DNA from: Gymnothorax reevesii
Lineage: Eukaryota; Chordata; Actinopteri; Anguilliformes; Muraenidae
Length of the DNA stretch: 64,000 nucleotides
NCBI GenBank assembly: GCA_029721435.1
Contig: CM056574.1
Span: 28,319,001 to 28,383,000, forward strand
Direction: 5' to 3'
The translations under genes were made by a program, and so were the position numbers. Below, piece by piece: positions 1 through 12,015 of the stretch. The notes under the pieces are model-generated. The model worked only from the letters and a program-made list of their open reading frames with translations, was not told where the DNA came from and ran no database searches. Positions within the stretch are counted from its first letter, which is position 1. Each line of letters starts with the position of its first letter.

Positions 1-1706
1 GCTAGCACTGGGGCCTGAGTGAGGGCTGTCTTGAGCTGTGCGAAGGCTGCCGCACACTTGTTGGTCCAGTTAAAGACCTGGTGCTTGTCAGTGAGGCGAT
101 GGAGAGGGCTAGCTATGGAGGCGAAGTCCCGCACGTAGCGCCGATAGTAGCTAGCCAGCCCCAGGAAGCTACGCAGCTCGCCCACGTCCGCCGGTGTCGG
201 CCACTCTGACACTGCAGTTACCTTAACCGGGTTGGTCGCCACCCCTCGCTCCCTTACGAGGTGCCCCAGGAACCGTCTCCCTCCGGAGAAGCTGGCACTT
301 CCGGGGATTCAACCATTGCCCAGCCAGTCCAATTTGCAATAAACATCTCAGTTAGATTCTCGAGAGCTTGCTCAAAGTTGCTGGCGTGCACCAAGAGGTC
401 GTCTAGGTGCAAGACACAGTGACTTCAAGGGACGGTCGACAGCACTCTTTCCATGAGCCGTTCAAAGGTCGCCGAAGCATTGCAAAGGCCGAACGGCATT
501 ACCCGAAAATGCCACAATCCCCCCCTATGGCGAAGGCTTAGCTTTAGCACTAGGAGCTAGCCTCACTTGCCAGTATCCACTGCGGAGGTCCAGCGAGCCG
601 GACCAACTGGACCCCGCGATGTGGTCTAGCGCTTCGTCAATGCGTGGTAGAGGATAGGCGTCTTTGCGGGTAACTGCATTAAGTTGCCGATAGTCAACAC
701 AAAACCGCCACTCTCCATTTTTTTTACGCTCTAGTACAGCAGAAGCCGCCCACGGGCTGTCTGAGGGCTCTATGACACCAGCTGCAGCCATCTCTCTCAC
801 CTTTTCTCCGCTACCAGCCGCTTGGACAATGATAACCGATGGGGGTGCAGGCGAATAGGTGCGGCATCCCCAGTGTCAATGGTGTGCTGCACCAAATCTG
901 TCTGCATGCATTCCTCATCGCGCACTGCGAAAAGATCTGCGTTATCAGTCAACAAGCGGTACAGTTGCTGGAACTGAGAAGGGGTGAGTCCACTGCAGCT
1001 GCGTCGCCACAGCTCGCGGACGGCCTCAGCTGTCTCGGCTGAGGGTGAGGCAGGGCATGAAGAAGGAGACGGGCGGATGGTGGCGGGGCTGCTCCCGGGG
1101 CCAGCACGCTGGATAGGGGGCTGGCTAGCATGCTGCATGGGCTCTGGTGGGCTAGCTAGCAGATCGGCGGGGGGCCGTGTGTTGGCTGTGTAGGCCCAGC
1201 GAGCTCTTCTCGCCGCCCGCTTACTTTTTGCAGCTCGGTGCAATGGAACTGTGGTTTGGCCGATGGTGAGTGTAGCCTCTGCTTTATCAACTGTAGCTCT
1301 CCATGATGCTAACAAGTCCAGGCCTATGATACATGCTTCCCCAATATCTGCTAGCCAGAACTCCTGTTCGGCTAGGTGGCTATCCACAGCCACGCTCACT
1401 GTCTTCTTGCCCTTCATGCCCATCCTCTGGCCGGTCACGGTCGGTTCCCAGGTGGCGTTGGGGAGCGTTCGTTGGCCGGACGAGGGAGATGGTGGCCCAG
1501 TGCACGGCAGGGTTGGCCGTCCAGTCGGCAGTCTATGTACAGCCCACCGGCCCCACCCAGCCGGCCCGCCCGCCCGCGGATACGCACCTTGCTCAGCCGC
1601 CCTAAAAAGGGCAGACTGGAATTTTCGCTCGTCCCCCCTTAAAAGGGCAGAATGATGTTGTTCGGCCCTGAAAAGGGCCGTTTCTTCGTCTCGAACAACG
1701 CTCATT
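1..1706 (-). pseudogene. Ty3/gypsy retrotransposon pol remnant (protease to RNase H junction)
   Basis: Read on the minus strand this is the pol region of a Ty3/gypsy LTR retrotransposon, which would encode the enzymes that copy element RNA into DNA. Around 1420-1300 lies the end of a retropepsin-like domain (motif IIGLDLL). About 1000-800 is the linker before reverse transcriptase. At 800-525 are RT blocks with FCVDYRQLNAV and YPLPRIDEALD. At about 425-370 the catalytic block reads LDDLLVHA, so the two aspartates survive. At 150-1 is the RT-RNase H connection (YYRRYVRDFASIASPLHRL). The reading frame is broken: the protease-linker and the RT piece are in different frames and meet at 797-800, and further shifts occur near 530 and 300. 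No gag is seen upstream, and the left side is cut by the window edge, so RNase H and integrase are not visible. GC content is far higher than in the surrounding sequence. It is a non-functional copy of a different lineage from the chromovirus at 24.4 kb. Confidence 0.88.
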
Positions 1707-1880
1707 TTTATTTAATAACAAACATCATCATCTCCGGCTGGAAACTCAGCCCTCTTATACCCCCCACCCCGGACCTGATAGGCTCTCTCTCCTTCCCCAG
1801 GTGCAGCTAATAGCGATACTCTGCTGTTTAATTTCAACTTTAACAGGCAAACACGAACTGGGGCAGGATCGCCACAATAA
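1707..1880 (-). repeat. possible LTR fragment of the gypsy remnant
   Basis: On the minus strand this stretch begins near TGTGGCGATCC (about 1880), has a TATA-like GGGTATAAGAGG near 1760 and an AATAAA polyadenylation signal near 1712. The pol remnant follows almost at once. That order fits the end of a 5' LTR joined to pol by a deletion that removed gag. No partner LTR lies in the window and no target duplication could be paired, so this is inference. Confidence 0.35.
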
Positions 1881-2798
1881 ATATATACAAAAGTATATAT
1901 ATTGCACTTATTGGTGTAGATCCAACTTTTTACATAAGTAACCAAAAGTTAAAGCATTGCTTCCAGGCAAAAGTTGCGATAAGAGTTAAAATATGATCCG
2001 TTACAGGCTTAGGTAAAATCTCAGTAATGTTTACATAAACTAGGAACTTATGGCCTGTGGTAAGGAGTTTTTTTAATTTCCCAATGTACATGGGGATTGT
2101 AGTGAAGATGTGCTTTAGCGTACTAGACCCCGTATACAATTTGCTCAATTTCTGATTATCAAAGTCTCCACACTTTATGGCATGTTCATTCTCAGGTATG
2201 CATTTACATAAACATATAAACCATCAATAAAGAGCAAAAACTCAATGTTGGTATTCATTACAGCAAGGTTGTGGGAGCGTTTGTAACATGGGGGAGTGGT
2301 ATCATGCAAGGGTGTTACGCTATGCGATGTCTGCTTTTAGCTATATCCATTCATATACTTCCCTCTTATTTAGCTTTAAAAAAGTGCTGCAGTTCTGTCC
2401 CACATCCTAAACCCCCCACCTTCTGTCTACTACATCCTTGTCCTAAACTCATTTCTTTATTCCAATTCTGAGCAACAGTAACTTGACAGAGATATTGTGA
2501 TCCTGAAAGGTAACCAATTAGTTTCTTCTCCTCAACTTTTTTTTTTTTTGCATAATTTGCCAGGCTGTTCCATCAAAAAGATTTGTGTGTGAGTTTTATT
2601 ATCATCCTTGACCCCTAACAAGGATAAATACTGAAGGAAAGCAATCTCTTGACCGTTACGATCAGCCATTGTCATGTCAGATCAGTCATCAGATTTGACT
2701 GCTATTAAATAAATTACGTTTAAGCCTTAGAAATTCATCACTATCAACATGTCTAGTTACAAATATGGGACGATTTCAAGTACATTAACGATCTGAAA
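1881..2798. other. AT-rich spacer, no gene seen
   Basis: No ORF with recognisable domains, no RNA gene and no clear repeat. It holds short homopolymer runs, such as the T tract at about 2540. Confidence 0.6.
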
Positions 2799-2842
2799 GT
2801 GCTAGGAAACAGGGACATTTTTGCACCAGCTATGAAGTTTAC

Positions 2843-3061
2843 TTACATATCCTGCAAAAGTTTGGCCACACTTTCGTCAGCAATATCTCCAAAGGGCTTG
2901 AAAAGTTTGCCAGCGATCACTTTTCTTTTTATCCTGGCCTTCAATCGATCTTTCTCCGGGCCTTTTCTAGCACTTCTACAGGCCGAATCAGTCAGATATT
3001 TTTTTGGCCGTGGCATTTTGCTGTTGGCCAACTTCTCTTCATTTCTCCGTCTACCGCGCAC
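2843..3061 (-). pseudogene. short fossil ORF, possible DNA-transposon protein fragment
   Basis: A 72-codon minus-strand ORF. From its internal methionine (MPRPKKYLTDSA) it reads as a basic, lysine/arginine-rich N-terminus followed by GKLFKPFGDIADESVAKLL. This loosely recalls the N-terminal region of uncharacterised teleost transposon proteins that start with a basic MPRPKK-type stretch and a short helical block ending in a 'KLL-D' motif. The ORF ends after about 56 residues from that methionine, with no transposase catalytic domain beyond it. A second minus ORF at 3297-3581 (about 94 codons, 'GIKTTLTNEMQSRNYPGFEKFV') lies upstream in transcription order and may be another relic, but I cannot assign it. 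Chance ORFs remain possible. Confidence 0.22.
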
Positions 3062-3599
3062 AATTTTGCATACTCATGAATACTCATGAGGTATTTCAAA
3101 TGGCGCAGGGAGTTTTTGCGGGTCGGAAAAACTATTTTCACGTTCAATATTTCAAGGATTGCAAGTGTTCTCGTAGAAAACATATGGTTATTCCCATTTG
3201 TTTTGGTCATATCTATTAAATCATATCAAAAAAAGAACAGATTGGTTACCTTTAAGAGGCTGTTACTGCCTTTGAAAAGTACGTTGTAGTTGAAATTCAT
3301 TTATACGTCCAGACAGACAAATATAAAAGTTCAACTCTCGCAGAGTATTGCTCTTGATTGCTCTTGCTCTTGATTGGACTCTGGCAGTGACTATTGAATG
3401 AAGGGCAATCCTGAGCAAAATTTTGCAGTGGCTTTGCAACTGTCAACTTCTTCCCCAGGTACTTGTAGGCATCTGTAACAAATTTTTCAAAACCAGGATA
3501 GTTCCTGGATTGCATTTCATTAGTTAAAGTGGTCTTGATGCCCTTGGTGGCACTTGGAGCTGTCACACGGTAACAGATCACTGGCTCTTAACTATTTAC

Positions 3600-5090
3600 A
3601 AGTACTCCTTCAGCAAAATTGAAAATTTGGATGAGATAAAATCAGGAAAGCATTGAAAAGAAAAATAAGACAGTGGATTCATTTTTCAGACCATGATTGG
3701 ACTAGTTTGCTGGTTTTAATTTATGAGGTACTCGGGCTTAATGATTTGCTTTTACTTGATTTTTTTTTCTCTCAGTTAAGTCCTTTATGAGGGGTTAAAA
3801 ATAAATAAATAATGTAGCAACAGAGAGCCGCAGTACAAAAAATTGTTCCCCAATCTTATCTGACTGGATATCTTTTCAGCATCTTGTCTGCAAATTCCTG
3901 TAACTGGAGCAGTGCAGAGGTCTACGCTGGCCTGCAGAGCCTACAGGTTACTGGTGTGCTGAGTGACAGTGGTCATTTGACATTAGAGAAACTTTTTAAA
4001 TTTGATTTTAGATTTTTTTTTTTTTTTGTAGTTTTCCTTAACCGCCATTGTTGCCAGTGGTGCTTCCCAACAGGGCTGGAGTACGCTGTGGTACGCTGTG
4101 CGGCTTCTGTTGAGTGGCAGGTTTTCTCACCTTCTCCTGCTCTGGGCCATGTTCCTTCATTCTCAGTTACAAGCGCAGCATGAAATTCAACAAAACAATA
4201 TATTTTTGAATGAATAAATATATATATTTTCAGTGTAATGTCTGTATTTTATTTTACTTTATTGTCTTGTTTCTTATTCTGTTGCATTTTGCTTTATTGG
4301 GTTGTACTTTTTTTTTTAAGTGATGTGTGTGAGACCCCCTTGAAAACGAGTTGTGACAACTCAAGGGGTTTATCCTACGAAAAAACTTCCCTAAAACAAA
4401 AGCATAAAACCTGAAAACCTGCGGTTTTTTCTTCTTTTTGGCACATAAAATGTGTCCGTAACCAAATCGATCTCAGGTTTTCGTTTTCTATTCTTGTGCT
4501 TTTTCATTGCAATCTCCCACTGTCATCCAAAAGAATTCAGCTCCTTCATTTTTCTTTTGGTGGCAACCTGTTGCTCTCCAGTAGTTTTACTGTTCGGGGA
4601 ATGCTGACGGAATCAACCCAATGGGGTGGATAATGGCCAGAAATAAAGGGGTGTACCTTGGCAGATGCAGTGGTCAGTGGCTCACGCTCAATTTTCAAGA
4701 GCAAAACAAAACAAGCAGTAATTTATTATTCAGAGTTTCACAAACTTGCGTGTGCACTGAGTGTGATGCTTATTTCAAGACCCTTCCTCCCCTATAACCC
4801 CGATAACGATTTAATAACTTTATGGCTGATATGGGATTTACTGTCCACCACTTCCAGAAACCAAGTGAATGAGTATCACTCCCAGGTCTCTATCATTTTC
4901 ATATGATCTCAGCAAATGTGGGCGTCTGTGGGGTGCTGTTCTCTAGATGTCTTTGAATTGAATGTGATTTCCTCCCTGGTTTAGTTAACTGCTGTACCTT
5001 TTTATGTTTATTGGCAGGAAAACTGCTTGAAGTTTGGCTTTGACAAAAGTCTCTACATTCGCCCATCTGCTCTCGTTTAGAGTTTTGCAC
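3600..5090. other. AT-rich intergenic sequence with poly-T tracts
   Basis: No gene recognised. There are poly-T tracts near 4015 and 4310. A short stretch near 4335-4370 (CCTTGAAAACGAG...CTCAAGGGG) forms a small stem, and a degenerate LINE 3' end is one reading of it, but I cannot support that further. Confidence 0.5.
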
Positions 5091-5149
5091 ACTGAATGCT
5101 TTATAACAGAAAAAATTTACACTCCAAAAAAAAAAAAAAAAAGAGGAAA

Positions 5150-5345
5150 CAGGACAAAGGTGCGGCACAACACAGCAAGAGGGACATAGGTTTGAATCTT
5201 AGCCTGGGACCTTTTAAATGGAGTTTAGACCCGTGTTTGCATGGGTTTACTCTAGGTCCTCTAGTTTCCTTCCACAAGACATGGATGCAGCATGCCAGTT
5301 GGAGATACTGAATTGCCAATTAGTATGAAGGACTGCCTGGAAACA
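5150..5345 (+). repeat. old tRNA-derived SINE copy (DANA/V-SINE-like)
   Basis: This matches, in order, the segments of the better SINE copies at 36.0 and 56.8 kb. These are a GCGGCAC-like start, a degenerate B box (GGTTTGAATCTTAGCC), a GGAGTTTA...TTTGCATG block, the TCTAGTTTCCTTCCACAAGACATG block and the ATACTGAATTGCC block. It is strongly diverged, so it is old. An A17 tract precedes it at about 5125. Confidence 0.6.
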
Positions 5346-5670
5346 TGCTGGAAGTGTTGTTAAGCAATAAAGAATCACACAAAAAAAAAAAAACTTTTCA
5401 CTACATATTGAATGAATTTGACACATCAGCATAAACAAAAAAGATAAGAGGCATTAAATTTTTTTATGTCCCCAAGACATATCATAATGAGGTCAACAAT
5501 TCAGAGCCAAGTCAGACTTCATGAATGGTGGGCAGATGTGCATGAACATGGGGTGTGTCTATGATAAGGAGAAAATGTGTCAAGATGTGTCAAGATAAAT
5601 CATTGAATTCACCTCAACTGTAGTCAATAACTGTTCTGTTATATGACCCTACTTGCAAATATATAATAAG

Positions 5671-6480
5671 AGAAGTGATATAGAATCAGTAAGACACCAG
5701 AAGCGGGGTGAAGGGAAATGAGGATTAATTGAAAACAAAATAAAACAGGCACGAGGGCCAACAAAAAACTTGGCCCAAAGGGTTGCAAAAAGACAAACTA
5801 AGGAGTGCTTCACAGAGCAAAGAACTAAAGAGCTAAAAAGGCAAGAACAAAAAACCACTGGAAACTCCAGGCAAAAATCCAAGAAGAAAAATAAATAACA
5901 AGACTATGGCTATATACACAAGGGCTATGAACAAGACTTGGAAACAAGGACTTGGAAGCATGAACATGAGCAAAGACTCGAGACACTGTCTGCCAGCCAA
6001 CTTCCACCGCATCCAGATAAAGGCTAGAAAATCAAGACATGAGGGGCAACACCTGGAGAAGGAGAAACAAGAGGCATGGCAAGATCATGACATGGACTAA
6101 GATTGGATGATAAGACTTGCTCATTAAGAGAATGAGCGTGCTCAGCTTAAGTACCAATTAAGTATGCAGTTTGAAAGCAAGCATGAATGTTAAGAACAGA
6201 AAAGCACAGCAGACTTGAAATAGCAAAGCAGGAATCTTGACAATAAACTCCCTGTCTAAATTAGTAATATTAGTAATGTGTCTATCTAAGAATTACACCA
6301 CCCAGTGAGTGTTAGTAAATGTTAGTAACTTAAAAACAGTTAATTGCCAATTAAGCTTAGACAGCCCCGAATCAGCACAGCACAGAAGGAAGAGGGAAAT
6401 ACCAAAGCCAACCAGAGCTCAGAAATGTGCAACAACGAAGGCAAAGGCCAAAGGCCAGGACCCCAGAACACAACAAGAAG
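5671..6480 (-). mobile_element. solo LTR of a gypsy family, 800 bp, with AGAAG target duplication
   Basis: The LTR runs from 5676 to 6475. In element orientation (minus) it starts TGTTGTGTTCTGGGG and ends at TCA. It is bounded by identical 5-bp copies AGAAG at 5671-5675 and 6476-6480. It is the same family as the plus-strand solo LTR at 38491-39520; the shared block at 6305-6475 matches the reverse of 38670-38850 with few differences. It also shares short blocks (GGCTTTGGTATTTC and a GACATTACTAA-like block) with the chromovirus LTRs at 24.4 and 30.1 kb. It is about 230 bp shorter than the other copy, so it carries internal deletions. Solo LTRs arise when a full element recombines between its two LTRs. 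Confidence 0.85.
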
Positions 6481-7229
6481 GGCGACAACTCTAACGTAAA
6501 GCTCGTCACAGGGACAAAGCAACACAAAATATGGACACTGTGAGGAGCTCCTGAGGAGAAGCCAAATCTGTTTTTAGTAATGAAGTAATTGGATTACTAT
6601 TTGACTGCTCTAACAGCTGAATAATGCTAAAAGAGGAGGCTGGCTAATTATACCTGGTGTGAGATGTAGCCACAAAGCTGTCCAGCATCCTTGGCACATG
6701 TTAATGTCAATCAAATGCTTATTTGCTCTGCTCTTTGGTGGATCTATACTTCACTGTCCAACACTCACACTTGTTTGAAATTCTGAACAGAAATGCCCTT
6801 CTGTGCCTTCAATCCAGAAAACAATTATGTCGGGTAATACTGCCAGCATTGAAAGCCAGCCAGTTCATTTGGGAGGACAGCCAAGGTTCCTTTAAACTTG
6901 ACCTGGCACATCTCCCTTATCCACAAATTGAAGGGTGCTTCCATCTGTCTGTTTGTATATGCTATCAAGCTGATTATGAACTGACCAGACTTTGGGGTCA
7001 ACACTATCTCAAAACAATCACTTTGGGAAAATGAACTGAAAATCAGTTCTTGACTGAAAACCTCATCTTGGAAATCAGAAGTATTCTTTCCAAATACCTC
7101 ACTGTAAACCCTGATGGTGTAGTGAACTCAAATGTTTTGTGGAAACCGATTACCTAAAAAAAATTGTATAGGCCAACTTAATTGCATTGTGTGGAAGGAA
7201 CTTTGAGATATAACTTTCCCTTATTTTCC

Positions 7230-8372
7230 TTAAGGCCCAGTCACACAGCGAAAACGCATGAATTACGCATGAATTACGCACAGATTTTCGTTTCTGCGCG
7301 GAGCGTACGTCGTATGCGTAATTCGTAGGTGGAACGAACGTGGACTGTCAGTGATTGTAAGTGGATGTCCGTCGAAGGCGGTTTGTGCGTGATTTTGAGT
7401 TTTGAACGGTTCAAAAATTTTCTGACGCACAACTGTGCGTTGGTGTGCGTAATTCATGAGTCGGCATGCGTAGTTTATGCGTCGAGTATGCGTAACTATG
7501 CGCGGGACACTCGTCGGCCGTCAGTGCTTATGCGTCAGAACTGGCTTGAATCCGCGCACGTCCACGTCCGTCCACTGATGCCCCACGTTCATATCACGCA
7601 TGAAACGCGCACGTATCACGTTCATTCCACTGACATCCACTGACAATCAATTATAAAACTGACGAATAATTGACATATCACTGACGGAAAACGCATAACG
7701 ACGCACATCCACTGACGAGTGACGCATTTCCGACGCACGACTGACTGACAGAAAACTGATGATTCACTGATGTTCCACTGACGAACCACTGACAACTCAC
7801 GTATGTATTTTGGCATATAAAAGCAGCCATTTCGGGCACTTTTGCCATTCCAGACCTTGCTGCAAAGGGGTCCATATCACTATGAACCCTCAAAGAAGAG
7901 ATGTTATGGTGTTCCTGCTGCAGAACTTCTTCTTCTTCAGCAGCTTTCTTCTTCTGCACCCTTGTCTTTGAGGGCAAGCGAGCTTTCCTGGGTGGCATCT
8001 CTTGAAGTGTTCTTGATTGGCGAAAGGTACTGAGGAACTCCCGTCGTTCACCGCTTTTTATATGCGCTGAACCGAAGCGATAGTGACGCTGAAGGTGCGT
8101 TTTTCGTGCGTGCTCCGCCGGTGATTCATGCGTCGAATGTTCGTGGAATACTGCACCGTGTTTGCTATTATGCGTGGACGTGCGCGATATGTCAGTGATT
8201 GTAAGTGATACATGCGTGGTTCATGCGCGATTCATGCGTGATTCGTCCGAGATTTCTACCCCCGACACCCCGAAAAATTGGTCAATTTCTCAACGCACAA
8301 GCACGCACAAACCCAATCTGTGAGTGATTTGTGAGTGATTCGTGCGTGATCGGCTGTGTGACTGGGCCTTTA
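7230..8372. mobile_element. PIF/Harbinger-like non-autonomous DNA transposon, 1137 bp, TTA target duplication
   Basis: The termini are inverted repeats: AGGCCCAGTCACACAGC at 7233 and its complement ending at 8369. TTA lies on both sides (7230-7232 and 8370-8372). A 3-bp TTA duplication fits PIF/Harbinger; a TTAA-target family (Kolobok or piggyBac type) is the alternative. The interior is unusual. Both subterminal regions are packed with degenerate copies of a roughly 10-12-bp motif of the type GTGCGTGATTCATGCG or CCACTGACG. In the middle are two inward-facing TATA boxes: GCATATAAAAGC on plus at about 7813, and ATATAAAAAG on minus at about 8063. Each is followed by a start codon and a short ORF. 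Confidence 0.75.
7678..7998 (-). pseudogene. truncated ORF inside the Harbinger-like element
   Basis: The ORF starts with MPPRKARLPSKTRVQKKKAA, followed by an acidic run, and lies about 65 bases downstream of a minus-strand TATA-like ATATAAAAAG. The first 50 or so residues look like a deliberate basic N-terminus. The rest runs into the element's repeat array and looks non-coding. Harbinger elements usually carry a transposase gene and a Myb-like gene, and this may be the stub of one of them after internal deletion. On the plus strand, ATG at 7880 opens a 30-codon ORF across the same DNA. No catalytic residues are visible. Confidence 0.3.
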
Positions 8373-8489
8373 AGTTGTAAAGTACTGAGAACAGAAGATC
8401 ATTAAGTTGACATACACAATTTTTTAGAGGTAATTGGTTTCCACAAAATATTTGAGTTCATCACACATGTGATGAGAGATAACCTTATT

Positions 8490-9655
8490 TTTTTCAGAGC
8501 TGAATTGAAATCAAATTCACCTCTCCTCCCACACTAAATATTCCCAACTCATTAGGAAAGTACGGAAAAGACGAGAATGAAACAGGACCACAGGACGGGC
8601 TTCTGATGTTTGACCGCTGTTCATTAAATCATGAACATCTACTGTAAGCAGTGCTTTGGGTAGTAAAGTAGTGCCTTTAGCAGTAATTAGCTTATACAAA
8701 AATGCACAGCAACTCCATTCTGTCCCCTGATTGATTGAGAACATGAATAGAATGAGCAGGAAACAGACCTGGTCAACAGGTCTCTGCCGTTTCTTTGTTC
8801 ATCCTGTTGGTGGCGGTGACTTTGGGATGGATGATTGATACCACTGATGGGGCAGATGCAAAGGGGTCAAGGGAGAGGTTTGGGTTTTTTTGTTTGTAGT
8901 GTATCTGTGTATCACAGACAAAAATCTGTGGAAGGGGGTGGGGCAGCAGTGGATCGAGTTCTGGAGCAGTCAGTTGGTGGATTTCAATCAATTTTTCAAT
9001 TTGCGCAAAAGAAATCCTGACTGGAAGCAAATGCAATGCACTTCAGTCATTTATGCCCAAGAACTGCATTAAGTGCAATACCAAAACATGCCATAGAGGT
9101 TCTTCTGATTGGCCTAGAGTTATAACATTTCAAAGAGAAATACTATGGAAAAGTATATAACCAAACACATTTGATTTTTTATTGCATGAAAGAATCATAA
9201 TTTTATTTGTAATCAACGCTGGGATTTTGGAAATATTAGGGAAACGTATGTGAGCTGAAAAATTCCCACTGGATAAATGTGCATATTTTTGGTGTACAAC
9301 TTGTTTTGAATTCAAGCCCAATATGTGATTGTGCCTCATATGGTTTCTGATATACAGCCACATTTATGTCCTGATAAATTTTGCCTTTAAGCACAAGAGA
9401 CAACTTTTTTTAAATACAAATTTTCCTTAAATAACCAATAACAGTGAAGGGATTTTCCCCCCGTTTTCAGCCCACACATTTAAGAGGGTCATGTTCCATA
9501 ATAATAAATGGCACTGAGCTATTATCAGGTCCCAAGTGAAAATAATTTGCGAAAGAGACATTCCTCCATTAGTTTCAATGGAATTCAATGCATTTCCAGG
9601 AATAGAACTTCCTTTTTGGAGATCACAGTTGACTCACATACAAGTAGAATTTGCG
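8490..9655. other. AT-rich spacer, no gene seen
   Basis: No recognisable coding, RNA or repeat feature beyond short A/T tracts. Confidence 0.5.
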
Positions 9656-9658
9656 CTG

Positions 9659-9682
9659 TCTCTCCCTCTCTCTCTCTCTCTC

Positions 9683-9723
<41 letters not shown>

Positions 9724-9728
9724 CTCTC
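9659..9728. repeat. compound microsatellite (CT)n(AC)n
   Basis: A CT dinucleotide run from about 9665 to 9687 is followed by an uninterrupted AC run to about 9720 and a short TCTCTC tail. Confidence 0.97.
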
Positions 9729-10433
9729 AGAGGAATAAGCAGAAAGACAGTCACATGTACACATATCTCTAATTCAGTGACGTGCCGTTGGAGGTAAATT
9801 GGGTGAGGCAGAATCCTCACTGATAACAAATGATAACTCTCTATCACTTTGCTTGATTAGCCATCAGAGGATTAATGAACTAATTTACTCAGACTAAACT
9901 GCAGAATTATGTGTGAATTTCAGTTTCCACACAATTATTTCCCAGTGAATCAAACTTAAAATTCTCACGAGACAGCAAATGTGAACATATTTGCTGACAG
10001 GAAGCTAACGCAATGCCATTTCCGAATATTATAACCTTTCTTATGCTGCATTCAATGCTTAGTCAATAAGTTTACAATAATTTTTCCTCCTTAAATGCGT
10101 CCTTTAAAATGCTTTTTTCAGTCTTCTTTCATAATCCAATAAAAGAAAGGTCAAAACAGTACACGGAAGTACCGAGATTTTTTCTAATTATTATTATTAT
10201 TATAAGATTTCCATCCTTGCAGTCTCGAATCAAATCGTAAACGTAAATCAATCTTTTTGTCAATCATCTCTTAATGATTACAGGCTACATATAGGCTTGG
10301 TCTTAATTGTAAAAAAAGTAACGACTGATTGTCAATCAGGCATAGTACGTGGAAACAGGTTGACAAAATTCAGCTATAAAAGGTGAAGTCATTGCCTACC
10401 TCGACCATACGTCTCTGTTCTAATTGACAACAA

Positions 10434-11105
10434 TCATAGAGGCATTGAGGTGGTCCAGTGCTTACTGAACACTTCCTGCAGGTCATGATATTCAAGAGGC
10501 GCCTCCCAGAGATCCACAGGCAAATGTGCAACTTCCAAAGTCTTCCTGGCCTCACTGTGGTCTCCTCTCAGACTAAACATTTGGCATGGAGGGCCCCATT
10601 TCTCCAACGCTTTGACTGTCCAAACAATCTGCGGATTGTGGAGAGCTAACCATCGGTAGCCCAAGACCAGCAGGAACCAAGGTGTATCCACAAGGTGAAA
10701 GGCGATATGCTCTCTGTGCTGTGCTATTTCTCTAGGGTCTACGTGGTCTGGATGCTGACACGTCCACGGCCAATCAGATGGCCACCCAGAGCAGTAACTT
10801 GCCGTGGCTCCTTCAAAAGTTGGAAGGTGATTCAACTGTGTTGGGCCCAGGAGCAGTCCAAGAGGTTCCTAGCCACGCCCGAATCCACAAAAGCCGGCAC
10901 TCGGTGATCTTGACCCCCCCCCAATCAATGGAGCTAGACAATAAGACTCAGGACACAGGGTAGGCTGGCGTGGCTGCTTGACCTGTAAGAGGCTTTCCAG
11001 CTACTGACGAGCCTAGTCATTTTCTAGTCGTAAAGGGCAGAGGGGAATGAAATGGCCAAATTCCCCACAGTACATGCATTGCACCTCCCGAAGGTGTCAC
11101 CGCCA
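10434..11105 (-). pseudogene. gypsy gag-protease fossil (zinc knuckle, retropepsin, start of linker)
   Basis: Three landmarks appear in the expected order on the minus strand. At about 11090-11040 is a CCHC zinc knuckle (CMYCGEFGHFIPLC), the RNA-binding motif of gag. At about 10895-10850 is the retropepsin active site (AFVDSGVARNLLD). At 10800-10440 is an ORF with the protease C-terminal pattern (LVLGYRWLALHNPQI) and the linker EYHDLQEVFSKHW that precedes RT in chromoviruses. The frame is broken between the knuckle, the active site and the linker, and the RT that should follow is absent. The linker resembles that of the intact chromovirus at 25-30 kb, so this is a decayed relative. Expression is not expected. 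Confidence 0.8.
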
Positions 11106-11300
11106 CTCTTGTACGCACTGTTATACAAAAGTAAACTGACTGAATTTAACAGTTAAATTAATGCATTGTGTCCTTGTTATTTTAACTGTAAGTAGAGTCC
11201 TGTGTGCATTTTACCGCGGTTTACAGTTAACATACACGGAATCTCTGTTGTAAACTGTTAGATTTTAGTGTTCACAGCACAAACAGTTATATATGGCGTC
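11105..11300 (+). repeat. dispersed repeat, copy 1 (second copy about 61225-61400)
   Basis: The order ACTGAATTTAA, a GCATTGTxTCCTTGT-like block, GAGTCCTG, TTTACAGTTAACATAC recurs at 61.24-61.34 kb in the same orientation with scattered differences. The family is not recognised. A related 'GGTGCCAGTTTATAACA' block is also seen at 22230 and 61415. Confidence 0.6.
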
Positions 11301-12015
11301 CTGTTGGCAGTGACCTAGAATCTTTACAACCAGCTATTTTACCTCGTCCAACTACTTAGGCAGTTTCAGTCCACTGCTGTGTTGATGTAGTCAAGCAGGA
11401 ACATCCTGATGGGTTGTGTACTGTATTCACTGAGACATGTCATCTGTGTTTAACTCAATGAGTTAATCAGGCACTATTGCTTCTGGACCATACCGAAACT
11501 CCTGGGCCAATATCTTTTGTTCACAATGAGCACTTAAATGGAACGAAATTTGTTCCAACAGAATTTGAATTGAATTTTGGTTTTGAATTGAATTTAACCT
11601 GCTTTGAATTGAATTTTTCGGTTTTGAAATTCAATGAACAAGTAATCTGAAACTGAATCCAATTATTTGTATTGAATTTAAGAGAAAACTTGAAGCATTT
11701 CATTCAGTTCGCACATTCAAATTCAGTTCATAAAATTCAAATTCAAAATTCAAATTCAAGTTAAGTAACATCACATGAAAGCGCATGGCAAGCGGCAGTC
11801 ACGCCTCTGTCCCTCGTGGCTGGCCTTATTTGGAATAAGGTAACTATGTCATTTCCGGGAAGCACCTCAGAATTCTGAACCCACCCGACTATACACCGAA
11901 AACGTTTACCAAAACTTCGGCTCTTTATCAGTTTATTTGTTTTAGCTCATCATATTAATCTTCAACAGTTAACCCTGAGTTAGCCTAAGATCATCAGTAA
12001 ATGCACTCGTTAATT

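Larger units (their letters stand above)
7100..8480. mobile_element. older foldback element interrupted by a Harbinger-like insertion
   Basis: The flanks of the element at 7233-8369 are inverted copies of each other. The left arm is at about 7110-7190 (GAACTCAAAT.TTTTGTGGAAACC...), and its reverse complement is at about 8400-8465. A CACTGTAAACC-like end is seen on the left near 7098. The family resembles abundant teleost hairpin MITEs with 'GGAAACCGATTACCT' arms. The younger element landed close to the hairpin centre. Confidence 0.6.

Noticed and set aside
797..1705. Several overlapping plus-strand ORFs of 60-134 codons (984-1655)
   Set aside because: They lie opposite the GC-rich gypsy pol remnant and show no domain; they are antisense shadows.
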